A DNA stretch of 64,000 nt from Cribrihabitans marinus. Lineage in GTDB: Bacteria > Pseudomonadota > Alphaproteobacteria > Rhodobacterales > Rhodobacteraceae. The position numbers and the translations under genes are program-made. The notes beneath the pieces are model-generated. The model did no database searches. It was given only the letters and a program-made list of their open reading frames with translations, and had not been told where the DNA came from. The stretch spans positions 248,001 through 312,000 of the forward strand of contig NZ_FNYD01000003.1 of NCBI RefSeq assembly GCF_900109035.1. The letters are read 5' to 3'. Below are positions 46,019-55,240 of this stretch, in pieces (position 1 is the stretch's first letter; each line of letters begins with the position of its first letter).

Positions 46019-49000
46019 ATGCCGCTGGACTCCGCTCGCAAGGATGAATTGAAAGCCCATCTGACTCTGGCCAAGAAGAAGGAGCTCGCCTTCGGGTTGT
46101 GCCTTGGCAAGAAGCCCGAGGGCACGGTGATCGTCTGCCACAAGAGCAAGAAGCCCGAGGCGATGATCCGCGACGCCCGCAAGATGGGCGAGACGCCCAA
46201 GGTGACCTGCGGCATGATGAAGGTCGAGGGCAAGGAACTGCATCTGACCTGCTTTGCCGACCCGCTTCCGAACCTGGCCAAGCGAACCCGCGACATGCTC
46301 AAGGCGGCGGGGATGAAATACAAGGTCAAGGTGTTCGACAAGGATGGCGGCGCGCTGGAATCCGACGGCGAGGACGAGGACGAAGACACCGGTGCCGAAA
46401 CCCAGGGCGCCGGCGGGCCCGAGACGACCGAGGATCCGGTGGTCGCCGAATGGGAAGAGGCCCGTGACGAGATGGCCGCCCGGATGAAGTCGGCCGCCGA
46501 GCTGCCCGGCGGCGAAGATCTGGACAAGCTCTGGCAGATGGCACAGGGCCGCGGCGACAAGGATCCCCGCGCCGGGCTGATGGCGCTGGAGGAACTGGAC
46601 CGCCGCCTGGTCGAGGCCGAGGAGAATGCCAAGCAGGCCCAGAGCGACCAGAAGAAGTGGGAGGCTTCGGTCGCCAAGATCGAACCCCTGGTCAAGGAGG
46701 TGGAAGCCATCAAGTCGCCGCCCGCCGCCAAGGCCGCCGTGGTCTGGAAATTCGCCAATGACAAGGTTAATGCCGACGTGCCGGACTATGCCGCCGGGTT
46801 CAAGGCGCTGTCGATGCTGGTCAAGCTGATCCAGGAGGCCAAGGCCGGTGCTGCCGAAATGGCGGATGCCGAGGTCGAGGAAGAAGCGACCGAGGGCGTC
46901 GAGGCCGGGCCGGGCGGTGGCAGCGGATCGACGGGAAAGACCGCCGCGCCGGATGGCGACGGCGAGAGCGGCGACACCGCGACAAAGGCGCCGGAGCCGT
47001 CCGCGCCCGAGCCGGTGGACGAGGCCGAGGCCGTCGAGACGACTGCCGAGGCGCCGGGCGCGCCGACCGATCCGGGGGCGGATGCGGGCGACAAGGAAAA
47101 GCTCGATCACGCGGATGCACAGCTGAAATACATCGACGAGTTGATCAAGCATTACATGGCGATCATCTCCGGCTCGGCCGAGACCGAGCCGGCGGCCTGG
47201 ACAAAGGCCAAGTCCAAGGTTGATGCCATCCTCAAGCCGATGCGCGCCGACGAGACCAAGATCGACGTCAAGAAGATCAACGCGTCCCTGAAGGTGCTGG
47301 GCAAGCTCGCCTCCGAGATCATGGCGCTGAGCCAGCAGAAGGAGGAGTGGAAGAAGACGCTCGACATCGCAAACGTGATGCTGGTCCCGATCAAGCGCCA
47401 CAAGCGCAAGGCGGCGGCCGAGATCGCGCCCAAGATCGCCGCGCTGGACGCGATCGTTGCCAAGGCGGTTGCCAAGGCCGACAAGCAGGACTTCAAGGGT
47501 GCCCACAAGGCGATCGACGGGTTCGGCAAGAAATGCGACGCGGTCGAGAAGCTGGCCGACGATTTCGCGCATTACTCTTCCGTCCACGGTCAGCGCCAGG
47601 GCGATGTGACCACGCATACCGCGTCGATGAGCGGCGAGAAGCCGGTCGAGAAGATCCAGAAGGCGATGAAGAAGCTGCTGGCCCGCGCCGAGAAGCTGGC
47701 CACTAAGGACAAGTTTGCGGACGCGGTCAAGAAGCTGGACGAGATCCCGCCGCTGGTCGACCAGTTCCGGCGGATGGAAAGGACGGTCCGCTCCTACAAA
47801 TGGTGGGAAAACACCCTGAAGAACACCTTCGCCACGATCGACGCGCGTCCCGCCGACGAGCGCAAGCCGTTCCAGAAGAAGATCGACGCCTGGAAGAAGC
47901 AGTATTCCGACGGCAAGGTCTCGAAGACCAAGGATCACCGCAAGTCGCTGGCCAAATTCCAGGAGCTTGGTCGGATCGTCTATTCCAAGCCGCCGAATGT
48001 CGCGGCGGGCACGGCTGCGGTGCCGTCCTTTCTTGAAAAGGAGATGGATGCGAACAAGGCCTACATGGCCGCGCTCAAGGATTTCGACGTCCAGCACAAG
48101 GCGTTCGAGAAGCACAAGGGCCGAGCCGGAATCGAAGAGGAATTCCAGGCGATGGACGGCGACCTGACCCAGGCCAAGGCCGAGGCTGTGGCGAACAAGT
48201 TCAGCACCGCCACGGCGATCCTGGAACGGACGCGTTCGGACTGGCCGGCCTACAAGACTGCCGCCGACGAGTGCGAAGCCTATGTCACCAAGCGCGACGA
48301 CGTGGCCAAGCTCATCGCCGAGCTCAAGAAGAAGCCGGCCGCGGCGGATCCGCTGGCGCAGGCCGAGGCGATGATGGCCGAGGCCGTGAAGCAGTCGCAG
48401 AACAAGGAGTTCAAGACCGCAAAGGCCACCGTCGAGGAGGCCGAGAAGCGCGCCAACGCCGCCAAGGCCGCGGCCGACGCCAAGGACGACCTGGACAAGC
48501 TCAAGGATGATGGCGCCCTGGGCAAGATCGCGGTGGATATCGACAAGGCGATCAAGGTCTATGACGACATGCGCGCCAATGTCGCCGGCAAGGACACCAC
48601 CGGCAGTTTCGCGGGCGAGCTGACCCGCGCCGATGCCGAGGCGCAGAAGGCGCGCGACGAAAAGACCAATACGCCACCCGATTATGCCGAGGCGCGCAAG
48701 GCGCTGGATGCGGGGATCGCGATCCTCGAGGCGACGCTGCCCAAGGCGATGGCCGCCGGTCCCTGTGCAACACACCTGGCCGAGGCCAAGGCCCTGACGG
48801 CGGGGCTGGTCGCCACCGACAATGCCAATGACAACTGCATCAAGCCGCAGCTGGACAAGGCCAACAAGCTGATCTCGGATGCCGAGACGCTGGCCAAGAC
48901 GCCCACCTTCGATTTCAAGGGCGCCGAGGACAAGCTGGTGCGCGCCCGGGCCATCGCCGAGAAAGCCACGGTCGACGTGACGCTGTGGAACCAGATCAAG

Positions 49001-51574
49001 ACCGACAAGGCGGCAATCGCAACCGCCAAGACGAACATCTCGGGTGTTGCCGGGGCGACGGCGCTGATGGGGCCGACGATCAAGCGGCTGGATGATGCGG
49101 TCACGGCGGTCGACAACAAGGTCGCGGCCGAGGATTTCAAGGCCGCCTCGAAGCTGGCGGCCGACGCCAAGACCGCGGCGGCCAACACCGCCAAGGACCT
49201 CAAGTCGGTCAAGACCATCATCAAGGAATACAAGAAACGCTATACCGACGAGATCGCCAAGGTCACGGGGGCCGACAAGGACAAGTGGAAGAGCCAGCTG
49301 GACGAGTTGGCCAGCCGCAAGAAGAAGTATGAAGACGCGCTGGCGGCCGGCAATTACGACGCCGCCCGCAAGACCGTCTATACGCTGGGCTGGTCCATCG
49401 ACACGGCCAAGCGCATCAAGGCCGAACACGCCAAGTACGAGACCGCGCGCGCCGCGGCAGAGATGAAGGTGCGCGCCGTTCCGCTGGTCGACAACGACGA
49501 CATCAAGGCCGAGGCGGCGGCGCTCAAGAAGCGTTACGACGAGGGCGTGGCGCTGTCGGATGACGAAAAGAACCTGCCGGCCGAGAAGATCATGCTGGCC
49601 CTGCCGGCCGACTGTGACGCGCTGATCGACAAGGCGCGCAAATGGTCGGCCTATGACACCTCGCTGAAGGCGGCGCAGACCAAGATCACCGAGATGGAGG
49701 GCCACAAGCAGGCCGCGGCCATCCTGCCGATGATCAACGCCCTGCGCGGCAAGCTGACCGGCGCAGTCTCGCTTGCGGGCAAGGGCGACTATGACGGCGC
49801 CAAGGCCAGCCTCGACACCATCCCGGGCGAGGCCGACAAGGCGCTTGCCACCGCCAACGAGGCCGGCGCGGTCGCCGACGAGGCGGCCGACCTCGGGGAC
49901 GAGGCGCCCGACGAGAAGCTGCTGAAGAAGGCCGAGGCGCTCTATGCGAAGCTGGAATCCGACAAGGATGCGGCGGCGGCCAAGGACGACCTCAAGATCG
50001 CGCGCGAACAGCTCGATACCGCCGGCTCCAAGGTGGCGACGCCCAAGGGTGCGCAGGAGGCGCTGAAACAGGCGATGGAGGCCTGCACGCGGGCCGAGGT
50101 CTCGATCAGTCGCCAGCAGATGGTGAACACGGCCATCGCCGAGACGCGGACCGAGCTTGCCACGCTCACCAGCCATGCGGAAAAGGACTATATCAAGCCC
50201 GAGACCGACGCCATCGACGCCGAGCTGAAGTCGATCGAGAAGGACATGGCGTCCAGCGGCCCAGATGTGGTGGGCAACCGGATCCGCACCCAGAACGAGC
50301 GGTGCGCGGCGGCCAAGGTGCTGGCCGACAAGCATGCCGAATATGTCGCGCTGCGGGACAAGCCCGAGGTCAAGCCGCGGCTCAAGGTGCTGGAGGAGCA
50401 CGATCACCGCTACGCGATCAAGCCCTCGATCGACACGTTCCGCAAGAAGCTCGACGAGGCCAAGCAGAAGGTCGATGGCAAGGATCCCGAAGGCGCGATC
50501 CTGCGCCTGCAGGAGGGCCAGACCATCGCCCAGGCGGCCTGGGTGCTGGCCGAGATGCGGGCCAACAACCCGCCGACGCCGGCCGAAGTGGCCAAGCTGC
50601 TCGAGGGGCCGGGCGGGGACGACCAGCTGGACGCGATGATCGACCAGCTGGAGCCGGATGCGCAGCGCAAGGTGATCGAGGTCGCCTTCGAGGCACGGTT
50701 CGGCGTCAAGCTGGAGACCTATACCGCCTCGGACGCCAAGGACAAGCCGACCACGCAGATCGTGCCCGGTTCGGGCGGGGTGCAGGATGCCAAGGAGCTC
50801 AAGCGCTTCTACGACATCATGGTCAAGCTGCCCAAGGAGCATGTCGTCGACAATGACAGCATGCGGACCTTCACCCACAGGACCGACGGCAGCGGCAGCT
50901 ATTACAGCGGCACCGAGAAGAACGTGGTGATGCGCGAAGGCGACGAGGCGCTCAGCGGATCCTACGGGTTCGGCCGCGACTTCGAGGTCGGCGGTGCGGA
51001 TCCCGAATGCGAGCCGGCCAATGACGAGGAGGTGACATACTTCTCGTGGAACACGCTGCACGAGGTCGGCCATGCGGTCGACGACAAGAACGGGTTCATG
51101 GACAAGAACGGCAGCGGTGCCGCCTATGGCGGCTGGACCATGCACATGCGCGACACCCATACGATCGCCAAGGCCGTCGCGCCGCATTTCAAGTATGACG
51201 AGACCTATATCGGTCAGATCCTGTCGCGCAACGCCAGCCCGCCGGTCCCGCCCAAGCCCGAGACCGAGAAATGCTCGGACGAGGAATGGGACAGCCGGCG
51301 CGTGGCCTTCGAGGCCTGGGCCAAGCTGACCGAGACCGGCAACAAGCCCTGGACGGCCAATGCCACGGCCGAGAAGCTGGCCATCGGCGGCATGGTCTAC
51401 CAGGAAAGCTATGGCAACAAGTGGACCAGCTATCAGCTGGCCGCGCGCAAGAAGGGCATGACCGGATACCAGTTCCGCGCGCCCGCCGAATGGTTCGCCG
51501 AGCTCTACGCGGCCTACCACTCGGGCAAGCTGAAGCCGGCGCATCCGGCGGTGTCCTGGTTGGAAAAGCTCTGA
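46019..51574 (+). CDS. Giant helical-repeat protein with C-terminal lethal-factor-like (M34/ATLF-like) metallopeptidase
   Basis: ATG at 46019 follows GGAGAG and gives 1,851 residues; no signal peptide is present. The order is as follows. An N-terminal alpha/beta module spans 1-108 (L-A-F-G-L-C-L-G-K-K-P-E-G-T-V). An acidic linker spans 110-140. A second low-complexity acidic linker lies around 300-360. About thirteen degenerate helical units cover roughly residues 455-1515. A zinc metallopeptidase domain covers about 1590-1851. In the latter H-E-V-G-H is at 1681-1685, Tyr1817 lies 7 residues before Glu1824, and E-W-F-A-E is at 1824-1828. Anthrax lethal factor has H-E-F-G-H-A-V-D-D, Tyr728 and E-F-F-A-E from Glu735, with the same Tyr-Glu spacing. 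This suggests an active protease. It is probably co-transcribed with the CpXC gene 24 nt downstream. The function is unknown: toxin, effector or intracellular protease are all possible. Confidence 0.88.
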   Translation: MPLDSARKDELKAHLTLAKKKELAFGLCLGKKPEGTVIVCHKSKKPEAMIRDARKMGETPKVTCGMMKVEGKELHLTCFADPLPNLAKRTRDMLKAAGMKYKVKVFDKDGGALESDGEDEDEDTGAETQGAGGPETTEDPVVAEWEEARDEMAARMKSAAELPGGEDLDKLWQMAQGRGDKDPRAGLMALEELDRRLVEAEENAKQAQSDQKKWEASVAKIEPLVKEVEAIKSPPAAKAAVVWKFANDKVNADVPDYAAGFKALSMLVKLIQEAKAGAAEMADAEVEEEATEGVEAGPGGGSGSTGKTAAPDGDGESGDTATKAPEPSAPEPVDEAEAVETTAEAPGAPTDPGADAGDKEKLDHADAQLKYIDELIKHYMAIISGSAETEPAAWTKAKSKVDAILKPMRADETKIDVKKINASLKVLGKLASEIMALSQQKEEWKKTLDIANVMLVPIKRHKRKAAAEIAPKIAALDAIVAKAVAKADKQDFKGAHKAIDGFGKKCDAVEKLADDFAHYSSVHGQRQGDVTTHTASMSGEKPVEKIQKAMKKLLARAEKLATKDKFADAVKKLDEIPPLVDQFRRMERTVRSYKWWENTLKNTFATIDARPADERKPFQKKIDAWKKQYSDGKVSKTKDHRKSLAKFQELGRIVYSKPPNVAAGTAAVPSFLEKEMDANKAYMAALKDFDVQHKAFEKHKGRAGIEEEFQAMDGDLTQAKAEAVANKFSTATAILERTRSDWPAYKTAADECEAYVTKRDDVAKLIAELKKKPAAADPLAQAEAMMAEAVKQSQNKEFKTAKATVEEAEKRANAAKAAADAKDDLDKLKDDGALGKIAVDIDKAIKVYDDMRANVAGKDTTGSFAGELTRADAEAQKARDEKTNTPPDYAEARKALDAGIAILEATLPKAMAAGPCATHLAEAKALTAGLVATDNANDNCIKPQLDKANKLISDAETLAKTPTFDFKGAEDKLVRARAIAEKATVDVTLWNQIKTDKAAIATAKTNISGVAGATALMGPTIKRLDDAVTAVDNKVAAEDFKAASKLAADAKTAAANTAKDLKSVKTIIKEYKKRYTDEIAKVTGADKDKWKSQLDELASRKKKYEDALAAGNYDAARKTVYTLGWSIDTAKRIKAEHAKYETARAAAEMKVRAVPLVDNDDIKAEAAALKKRYDEGVALSDDEKNLPAEKIMLALPADCDALIDKARKWSAYDTSLKAAQTKITEMEGHKQAAAILPMINALRGKLTGAVSLAGKGDYDGAKASLDTIPGEADKALATANEAGAVADEAADLGDEAPDEKLLKKAEALYAKLESDKDAAAAKDDLKIAREQLDTAGSKVATPKGAQEALKQAMEACTRAEVSISRQQMVNTAIAETRTELATLTSHAEKDYIKPETDAIDAELKSIEKDMASSGPDVVGNRIRTQNERCAAAKVLADKHAEYVALRDKPEVKPRLKVLEEHDHRYAIKPSIDTFRKKLDEAKQKVDGKDPEGAILRLQEGQTIAQAAWVLAEMRANNPPTPAEVAKLLEGPGGDDQLDAMIDQLEPDAQRKVIEVAFEARFGVKLETYTASDAKDKPTTQIVPGSGGVQDAKELKRFYDIMVKLPKEHVVDNDSMRTFTHRTDGSGSYYSGTEKNVVMREGDEALSGSYGFGRDFEVGGADPECEPANDEEVTYFSWNTLHEVGHAVDDKNGFMDKNGSGAAYGGWTMHMRDTHTIAKAVAPHFKYDETYIGQILSRNASPPVPPKPETEKCSDEEWDSRRVAFEAWAKLTETGNKPWTANATAEKLAIGGMVYQESYGNKWTSYQLAARKKGMTGYQFRAPAEWFAELYAAYHSGKLKPAHPAVSWLEKL
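47380..50570 (+). repeat. About thirteen degenerate coding repeats of 80-110 codons
   Basis: Within the giant gene, units share a pattern: a helix rich in Ala, Lys and Leu, then D/N-F/Y-x-x-A-x-x-x-L (examples KQDFKGAHKAIDG, DKFADAVKKLDEI, NKFSTATAILERT, KEFKTAKATVEEA, EDFKAASKLAADA, GNYDAARKTVYTL, GDYDGAKASLDTI, KDPEGAILRLQEG), then a second Ala-rich helix. DNA identity between units is not obvious, so they look old and protein-constrained. Confidence 0.7.
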
Positions 51575-51598
51575 TCGGCAGACCGGAAAGGAAACGAC

Positions 51599-52351
51599 AT
51601 GTCGCTATTTCATCCCGTCAACCTGGTCTGCCCGGCCTGCAACGCGGTATTCACAATGCCGGCCGTCGGCAGCGTGAATGCCGACCGCCGCCCGGACCTG
51701 CGCGACGATATCCTGAACGACAGTTTCCAGGATACGGTGTGCGAGGCCTGCGAGGCCGAATTCCGCCTGCAGCCCGAATTCAACTATCTCGACGTGGGCC
51801 GCGGCCAGTGGATCGCCGCCATGCCGGCCGGCCGGATGCCCGACTACCTGGAGGTCGAGGACCAGGTGTCGGAGGTGTTCGAGACCTCCTATGGCAGCAA
51901 GGCGCCGAAAGCCGCGCAGGAGATCGGCGACGGGCTGACCGTGCGCCTGACCTTCGGCTGGCCGGCGGTGCGCGAGAAGATCCTGACCAGGGAGGCCGGC
52001 ATCGACGACGTGGCGCTGGAGATCCTCAAGCTGGACATGCTGCGCAACATGGAGAACGCGCGGATCGGCCCCGGCAACGAGTTGCGGCTGGTGGGCGACA
52101 TGGGCGCGGACCTGGCCTTTGCCTGGATCGCGTCGGACAGCGAGGAATCCACGGGCGACGAGTTTCTGGTCGCACGCTACGCCTATGATACCATCGCTTC
52201 CGATCCCGAACCCTATGCCGCGCTGCGCGAGGACCTGACGGACGGGCCTTTCGTGGACATGCAGAAGCTCTATGTCGGGCGCGGGCGCGGCGCGCCGCCG
52301 CTGCCCGAGACCGATGTGGATGCGATTCTGGAAGAGGCCGACGAGGAATAG
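51599..52351 (+). CDS. CpXC-type zinc-ribbon protein
   Basis: The 250-residue protein starts 24 nt after the giant gene behind GGAAAGGAAA. Two Cys pairs, C-P-A-C at 11-14 and C-E-A-C at 48-51, form a zinc ribbon typical of CpXC-domain proteins. The rest is acidic and mostly helical to strand-mixed (DGLTVRLTFGWPAVREKIL), ending in E-E-A-D-E-E. No enzyme motif is seen. As partner of the metallopeptidase it might be an immunity, adaptor or chaperone protein; this is inference. Confidence 0.8.
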   Translation: MSLFHPVNLVCPACNAVFTMPAVGSVNADRRPDLRDDILNDSFQDTVCEACEAEFRLQPEFNYLDVGRGQWIAAMPAGRMPDYLEVEDQVSEVFETSYGSKAPKAAQEIGDGLTVRLTFGWPAVREKILTREAGIDDVALEILKLDMLRNMENARIGPGNELRLVGDMGADLAFAWIASDSEESTGDEFLVARYAYDTIASDPEPYAALREDLTDGPFVDMQKLYVGRGRGAPPLPETDVDAILEEADEE

Positions 52352-52371
52352 GGCACCGGCTTCCGGCCGGG

Positions 52372-53379
52372 TCAGGTCACGGTTGGCGCCGTGCCGGTCC
52401 AGCGCTTGTAGGCGCGGGTGAAGTTCGACGGGTCGGAATAGCCCAGTGCCAGCGCGACGCTGCCGACCCGCATGTCCGGTGAGGCCAGCAACTCCGCCGC
52501 CTTGACGCGCCGGATCCGGTCCAGGATGTCGCTGAAGCTCGTGCCTTCCTGCGACAGGGTGCGCTGCAGCGACCGGGTCGACAGGCCGAGCCGCTGCGCC
52601 ACCGTTTCCACCCCGCAGCGGCCGGCCAGGAGTTCCAGTTGAATGCAGTCCTCGACCGCCGTGACCGCATGGAACGGCCGCACCCCGGCATGGGCAACCA
52701 CATCCGACCGCGTGAGAGGCCGCGCGTCATGCGCAGCGGGGCCAACCGGCCGCGCGCGGTCCAGCACGGCCGAGGACACCGGGATCATGAGATACGGGCA
52801 GGCGAACCGAACCTCCGCACCGATCGCCTGCGCCAGGGCGCCGGCGCCCGGGTCGCCGGCATAGGGCAGGCCGACCCAGCCCGGGCGCCACGCCGCGCCG
52901 GCGAAGCGACGGACGATCTTGAGCATCGACGGCACAACGTGGTCAATATGCGCCCGCGGATCCACATTGGCAAAGCGCTGCACGCGGTAGCCGAAGATCC
53001 AGCGCCCCCGGAGGCGGGTCAGCAGCACCTCCGAGCCGGATTGGTGCAGGCCGACGCCCCATGAGAGCCTGCGGATCGCGCTCCGCAAGGTGCCGGCCTC
53101 CATCGCATGTTCGATCCAGAGCCCGTATGCGCTCGGGTTCATGGCCTGGCCGACCCGCAGCCCCAGCAGCCGGTCGCCCGCGATCTCGGCGCCCTGCGCG
53201 AACAGCCCGACCATCGCCTCGAGAGGCAGACGCATGCGGCGGTCATGGATCAGCGCCTCGGGCAGACCCGCGCGCCGGAAGGTCCGGCCCACGGCCGGTG
53301 CGCCGGAGGCGTCGGCGAGGATCTCGGGCAGGGGGCCGAAACCCGTCGCCGTGGTCATGGGAAGGACGGTCTGAGTCAT
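52372..53379 (-). CDS. AraC-family transcriptional regulator
   Basis: ATG at 53379 gives 335 residues; an internal ATG at 53358 is possible. The N-terminal two thirds match the arabinose-binding-like domain found in OruR/ArgR-type regulators (R-M-R-L-P-L-E-A-M-V-G-L-F, then G-D-R-L-L-G-L-R-V-G). The C-terminal double helix-turn-helix is clear (V-A-Q-R-L-G-L-S-T-R-S-L-Q-R-T-L and V-A-L-A-L-G-Y-S-D-P-S-N-F-T-R-A). It is divergent from the sulfatase gene across 132 nt and probably controls it. Confidence 0.9.
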   Translation of the reverse strand: MTQTVLPMTTATGFGPLPEILADASGAPAVGRTFRRAGLPEALIHDRRMRLPLEAMVGLFAQGAEIAGDRLLGLRVGQAMNPSAYGLWIEHAMEAGTLRSAIRRLSWGVGLHQSGSEVLLTRLRGRWIFGYRVQRFANVDPRAHIDHVVPSMLKIVRRFAGAAWRPGWVGLPYAGDPGAGALAQAIGAEVRFACPYLMIPVSSAVLDRARPVGPAAHDARPLTRSDVVAHAGVRPFHAVTAVEDCIQLELLAGRCGVETVAQRLGLSTRSLQRTLSQEGTSFSDILDRIRRVKAAELLASPDMRVGSVALALGYSDPSNFTRAYKRWTGTAPTVT

Positions 53380-53511
53380 GACTAGACTATAGTTGGCGCG
53401 AAATGACCGACAATACCATTTTGAGATTAAAGCGTTTCTTGGGATACTTCGCCGGCACGGACCGGTGCGCGACATTTCCGCGAACCGGCCGAAACAGCAG
53501 GGAGCCAATTC

Positions 53512-55095
53512 ATGCGACTGAACATCTTGATGTCCGTCGCGTCCTGTGCCTCGCTCGCGATTGCGGGCGCGAGCTATGCACAGGACGCCTCGGGCGGGGA
53601 GAAACCCAACATCCTGGTGATCTGGGGTGACGACGTCGGTCAATCCAACATCTCGGCCTACACGATGGGCCTGATGGGATACCGCACCCCCAATATCGAC
53701 CGCATCGCCGACGAGGGCATGATCTTTACCGATTACTACGGCGAGCAATCCTGCACCGCCGGCCGTTCGTCCTTCATCATGGGACAGTCGGTGTTCCGCA
53801 CCGGGCTCAGCAAGGTGGGCCTGCCGGGCGCCGAGGAGGGGATGCAGGTCGAGGATCCGACCATCGCCGGGCTGCTCAAGGCCGAAGGCTATGCCACCGG
53901 CCAGTTCGGCAAGAACCACCTGGGCGACCGGGACGAGCATCTGCCGACCAATCACGGGTTCGACGAGTTCTTCGGCAATCTCTATCACCTGAACGCCGAG
54001 GAAGAGCCCGAGAACGAGGACTACCCCGGCGATCTGCTGCTGCCGGACGGCAGCACGTTCCGCGAGAGCTTCGGCCCGCGAGGTGTGATCAAGTCGTCGG
54101 CCGATGGCCAGATCGAGGATACCGGCCCGCTGACCAAGAAGCGCATGGAAACCGTGGATGACGAGACGGTTGCCGCGGCGCTGGACTTCATCGACCGCAA
54201 GGAAGCCGAGGGCACGCCCTGGTTCGTCTGGTGGTCGGGCACCCGGATGCACTTCCGCACCCATGTCAAGGACGAGTTGCGGGGCATCTCGGGCCAGGAC
54301 GAATACGCCGACGGCATGGTCGAGCACGACATGCATATCGGCCAGTTCCTCGAAAAGCTCGATGAGATGGGTATCGCCGACAACACGATTGTATTCTATT
54401 CCACCGACAACGGTCCGCACATGAACACCTGGCCGGATGCCGGCATGACGCCGTTCTGGGGCGAGAAGAACACCCAGTGGGAAGGCGCATGGCGGGTGCC
54501 CGCCATGGTGCGCTGGCCCGGCAATATCCCTGAGGGCGCGGTGACCAACGAGATCGTGCACCACATGGACTGGCTGCCCACATTCCTGGCCGCGGCCGGA
54601 AATGAAACCGTCAAGGAGGATCTGCTGGACGGGATCACCGTGGCCGAAGTCGGCGGCGGCCGCGACTATCGCGTGCATCTGGACGGCTACAACATCCTTC
54701 CGCTGCTGACCGGCGAGACCGAGGAAAGCCCGCGCAGGGAGATCTTCTATTTCACCGATGACGGAGACCTGGCCGCGTTGCGCTATGGCGACTGGAAGAT
54801 CACCTTCCTTGAGCAGAAGGCCTGGGCCACGTTCCGTGCCTGGATCGAGCCGCTGACACCCCTGCGGACGCCGCTGATCTTCAACCTGCGCCGCGATCCC
54901 TATGAACGCGCCTACAGGACCTCCAACACCTATTATGACTGGATGCTGGACCGGGCCTATATGCTGGTGCCCGCGCAGGCCTATGTCGGGCAGTTCCTGG
55001 AGACGTTCAAGGAATACCCGCCGCGGCAGGAAGCGGCATCCTTCAGCCTCGACAAGGTGATGGAGAAGCTGTCGTCGCCGCCGGGCACACCGTAG
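53512..55095 (+). CDS. Secreted arylsulfatase-type sulfatase
   Basis: The 527-residue enzyme has a signal peptide cleaved near S-Y-A-Q (residue 23). The type I sulfatase signature C-T-A-G-R is at 81-85, where Cys81 would be converted to formylglycine. Metal ligands Asp40, Asp41, Asp299 and Asn300 (S-T-D-N-G-P-H), plus Lys134, His136 and His247, are in the usual places. The natural ester is unknown. A sulfatase-modifying enzyme is not in the window. GCAGGGAG precedes the start. A HAD protein follows. Confidence 0.92.
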   Translation: MRLNILMSVASCASLAIAGASYAQDASGGEKPNILVIWGDDVGQSNISAYTMGLMGYRTPNIDRIADEGMIFTDYYGEQSCTAGRSSFIMGQSVFRTGLSKVGLPGAEEGMQVEDPTIAGLLKAEGYATGQFGKNHLGDRDEHLPTNHGFDEFFGNLYHLNAEEEPENEDYPGDLLLPDGSTFRESFGPRGVIKSSADGQIEDTGPLTKKRMETVDDETVAAALDFIDRKEAEGTPWFVWWSGTRMHFRTHVKDELRGISGQDEYADGMVEHDMHIGQFLEKLDEMGIADNTIVFYSTDNGPHMNTWPDAGMTPFWGEKNTQWEGAWRVPAMVRWPGNIPEGAVTNEIVHHMDWLPTFLAAAGNETVKEDLLDGITVAEVGGGRDYRVHLDGYNILPLLTGETEESPRREIFYFTDDGDLAALRYGDWKITFLEQKAWATFRAWIEPLTPLRTPLIFNLRRDPYERAYRTSNTYYDWMLDRAYMLVPAQAYVGQFLETFKEYPPRQEAASFSLDKVMEKLSSPPGTP

Positions 55096-55240
55096 GCGCC
55101 GGCACTCTTGCAAGACATGGCCGGATCCGCCCGAGGGCGGGCCCGGCACACGGCCCTTCCTGTTTGAAGACCGCCCTGGGCCCGGTCGCAAGCCCCGGAC
55201 CCGTGCACGGCACAGCCGGTTCCTGGATGAAAGGTTTCAC

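Noticed and set aside
45968-51544. Open frame of 1,858 codons on the minus strand opposite the giant gene
   Set aside because: It is a by-product of the biased codons of the plus-strand gene, which uses almost no TTA, CTA or TCA in the matching frame. It has no domain, no plausible start and a low-complexity His/Leu/Gly/Arg composition.
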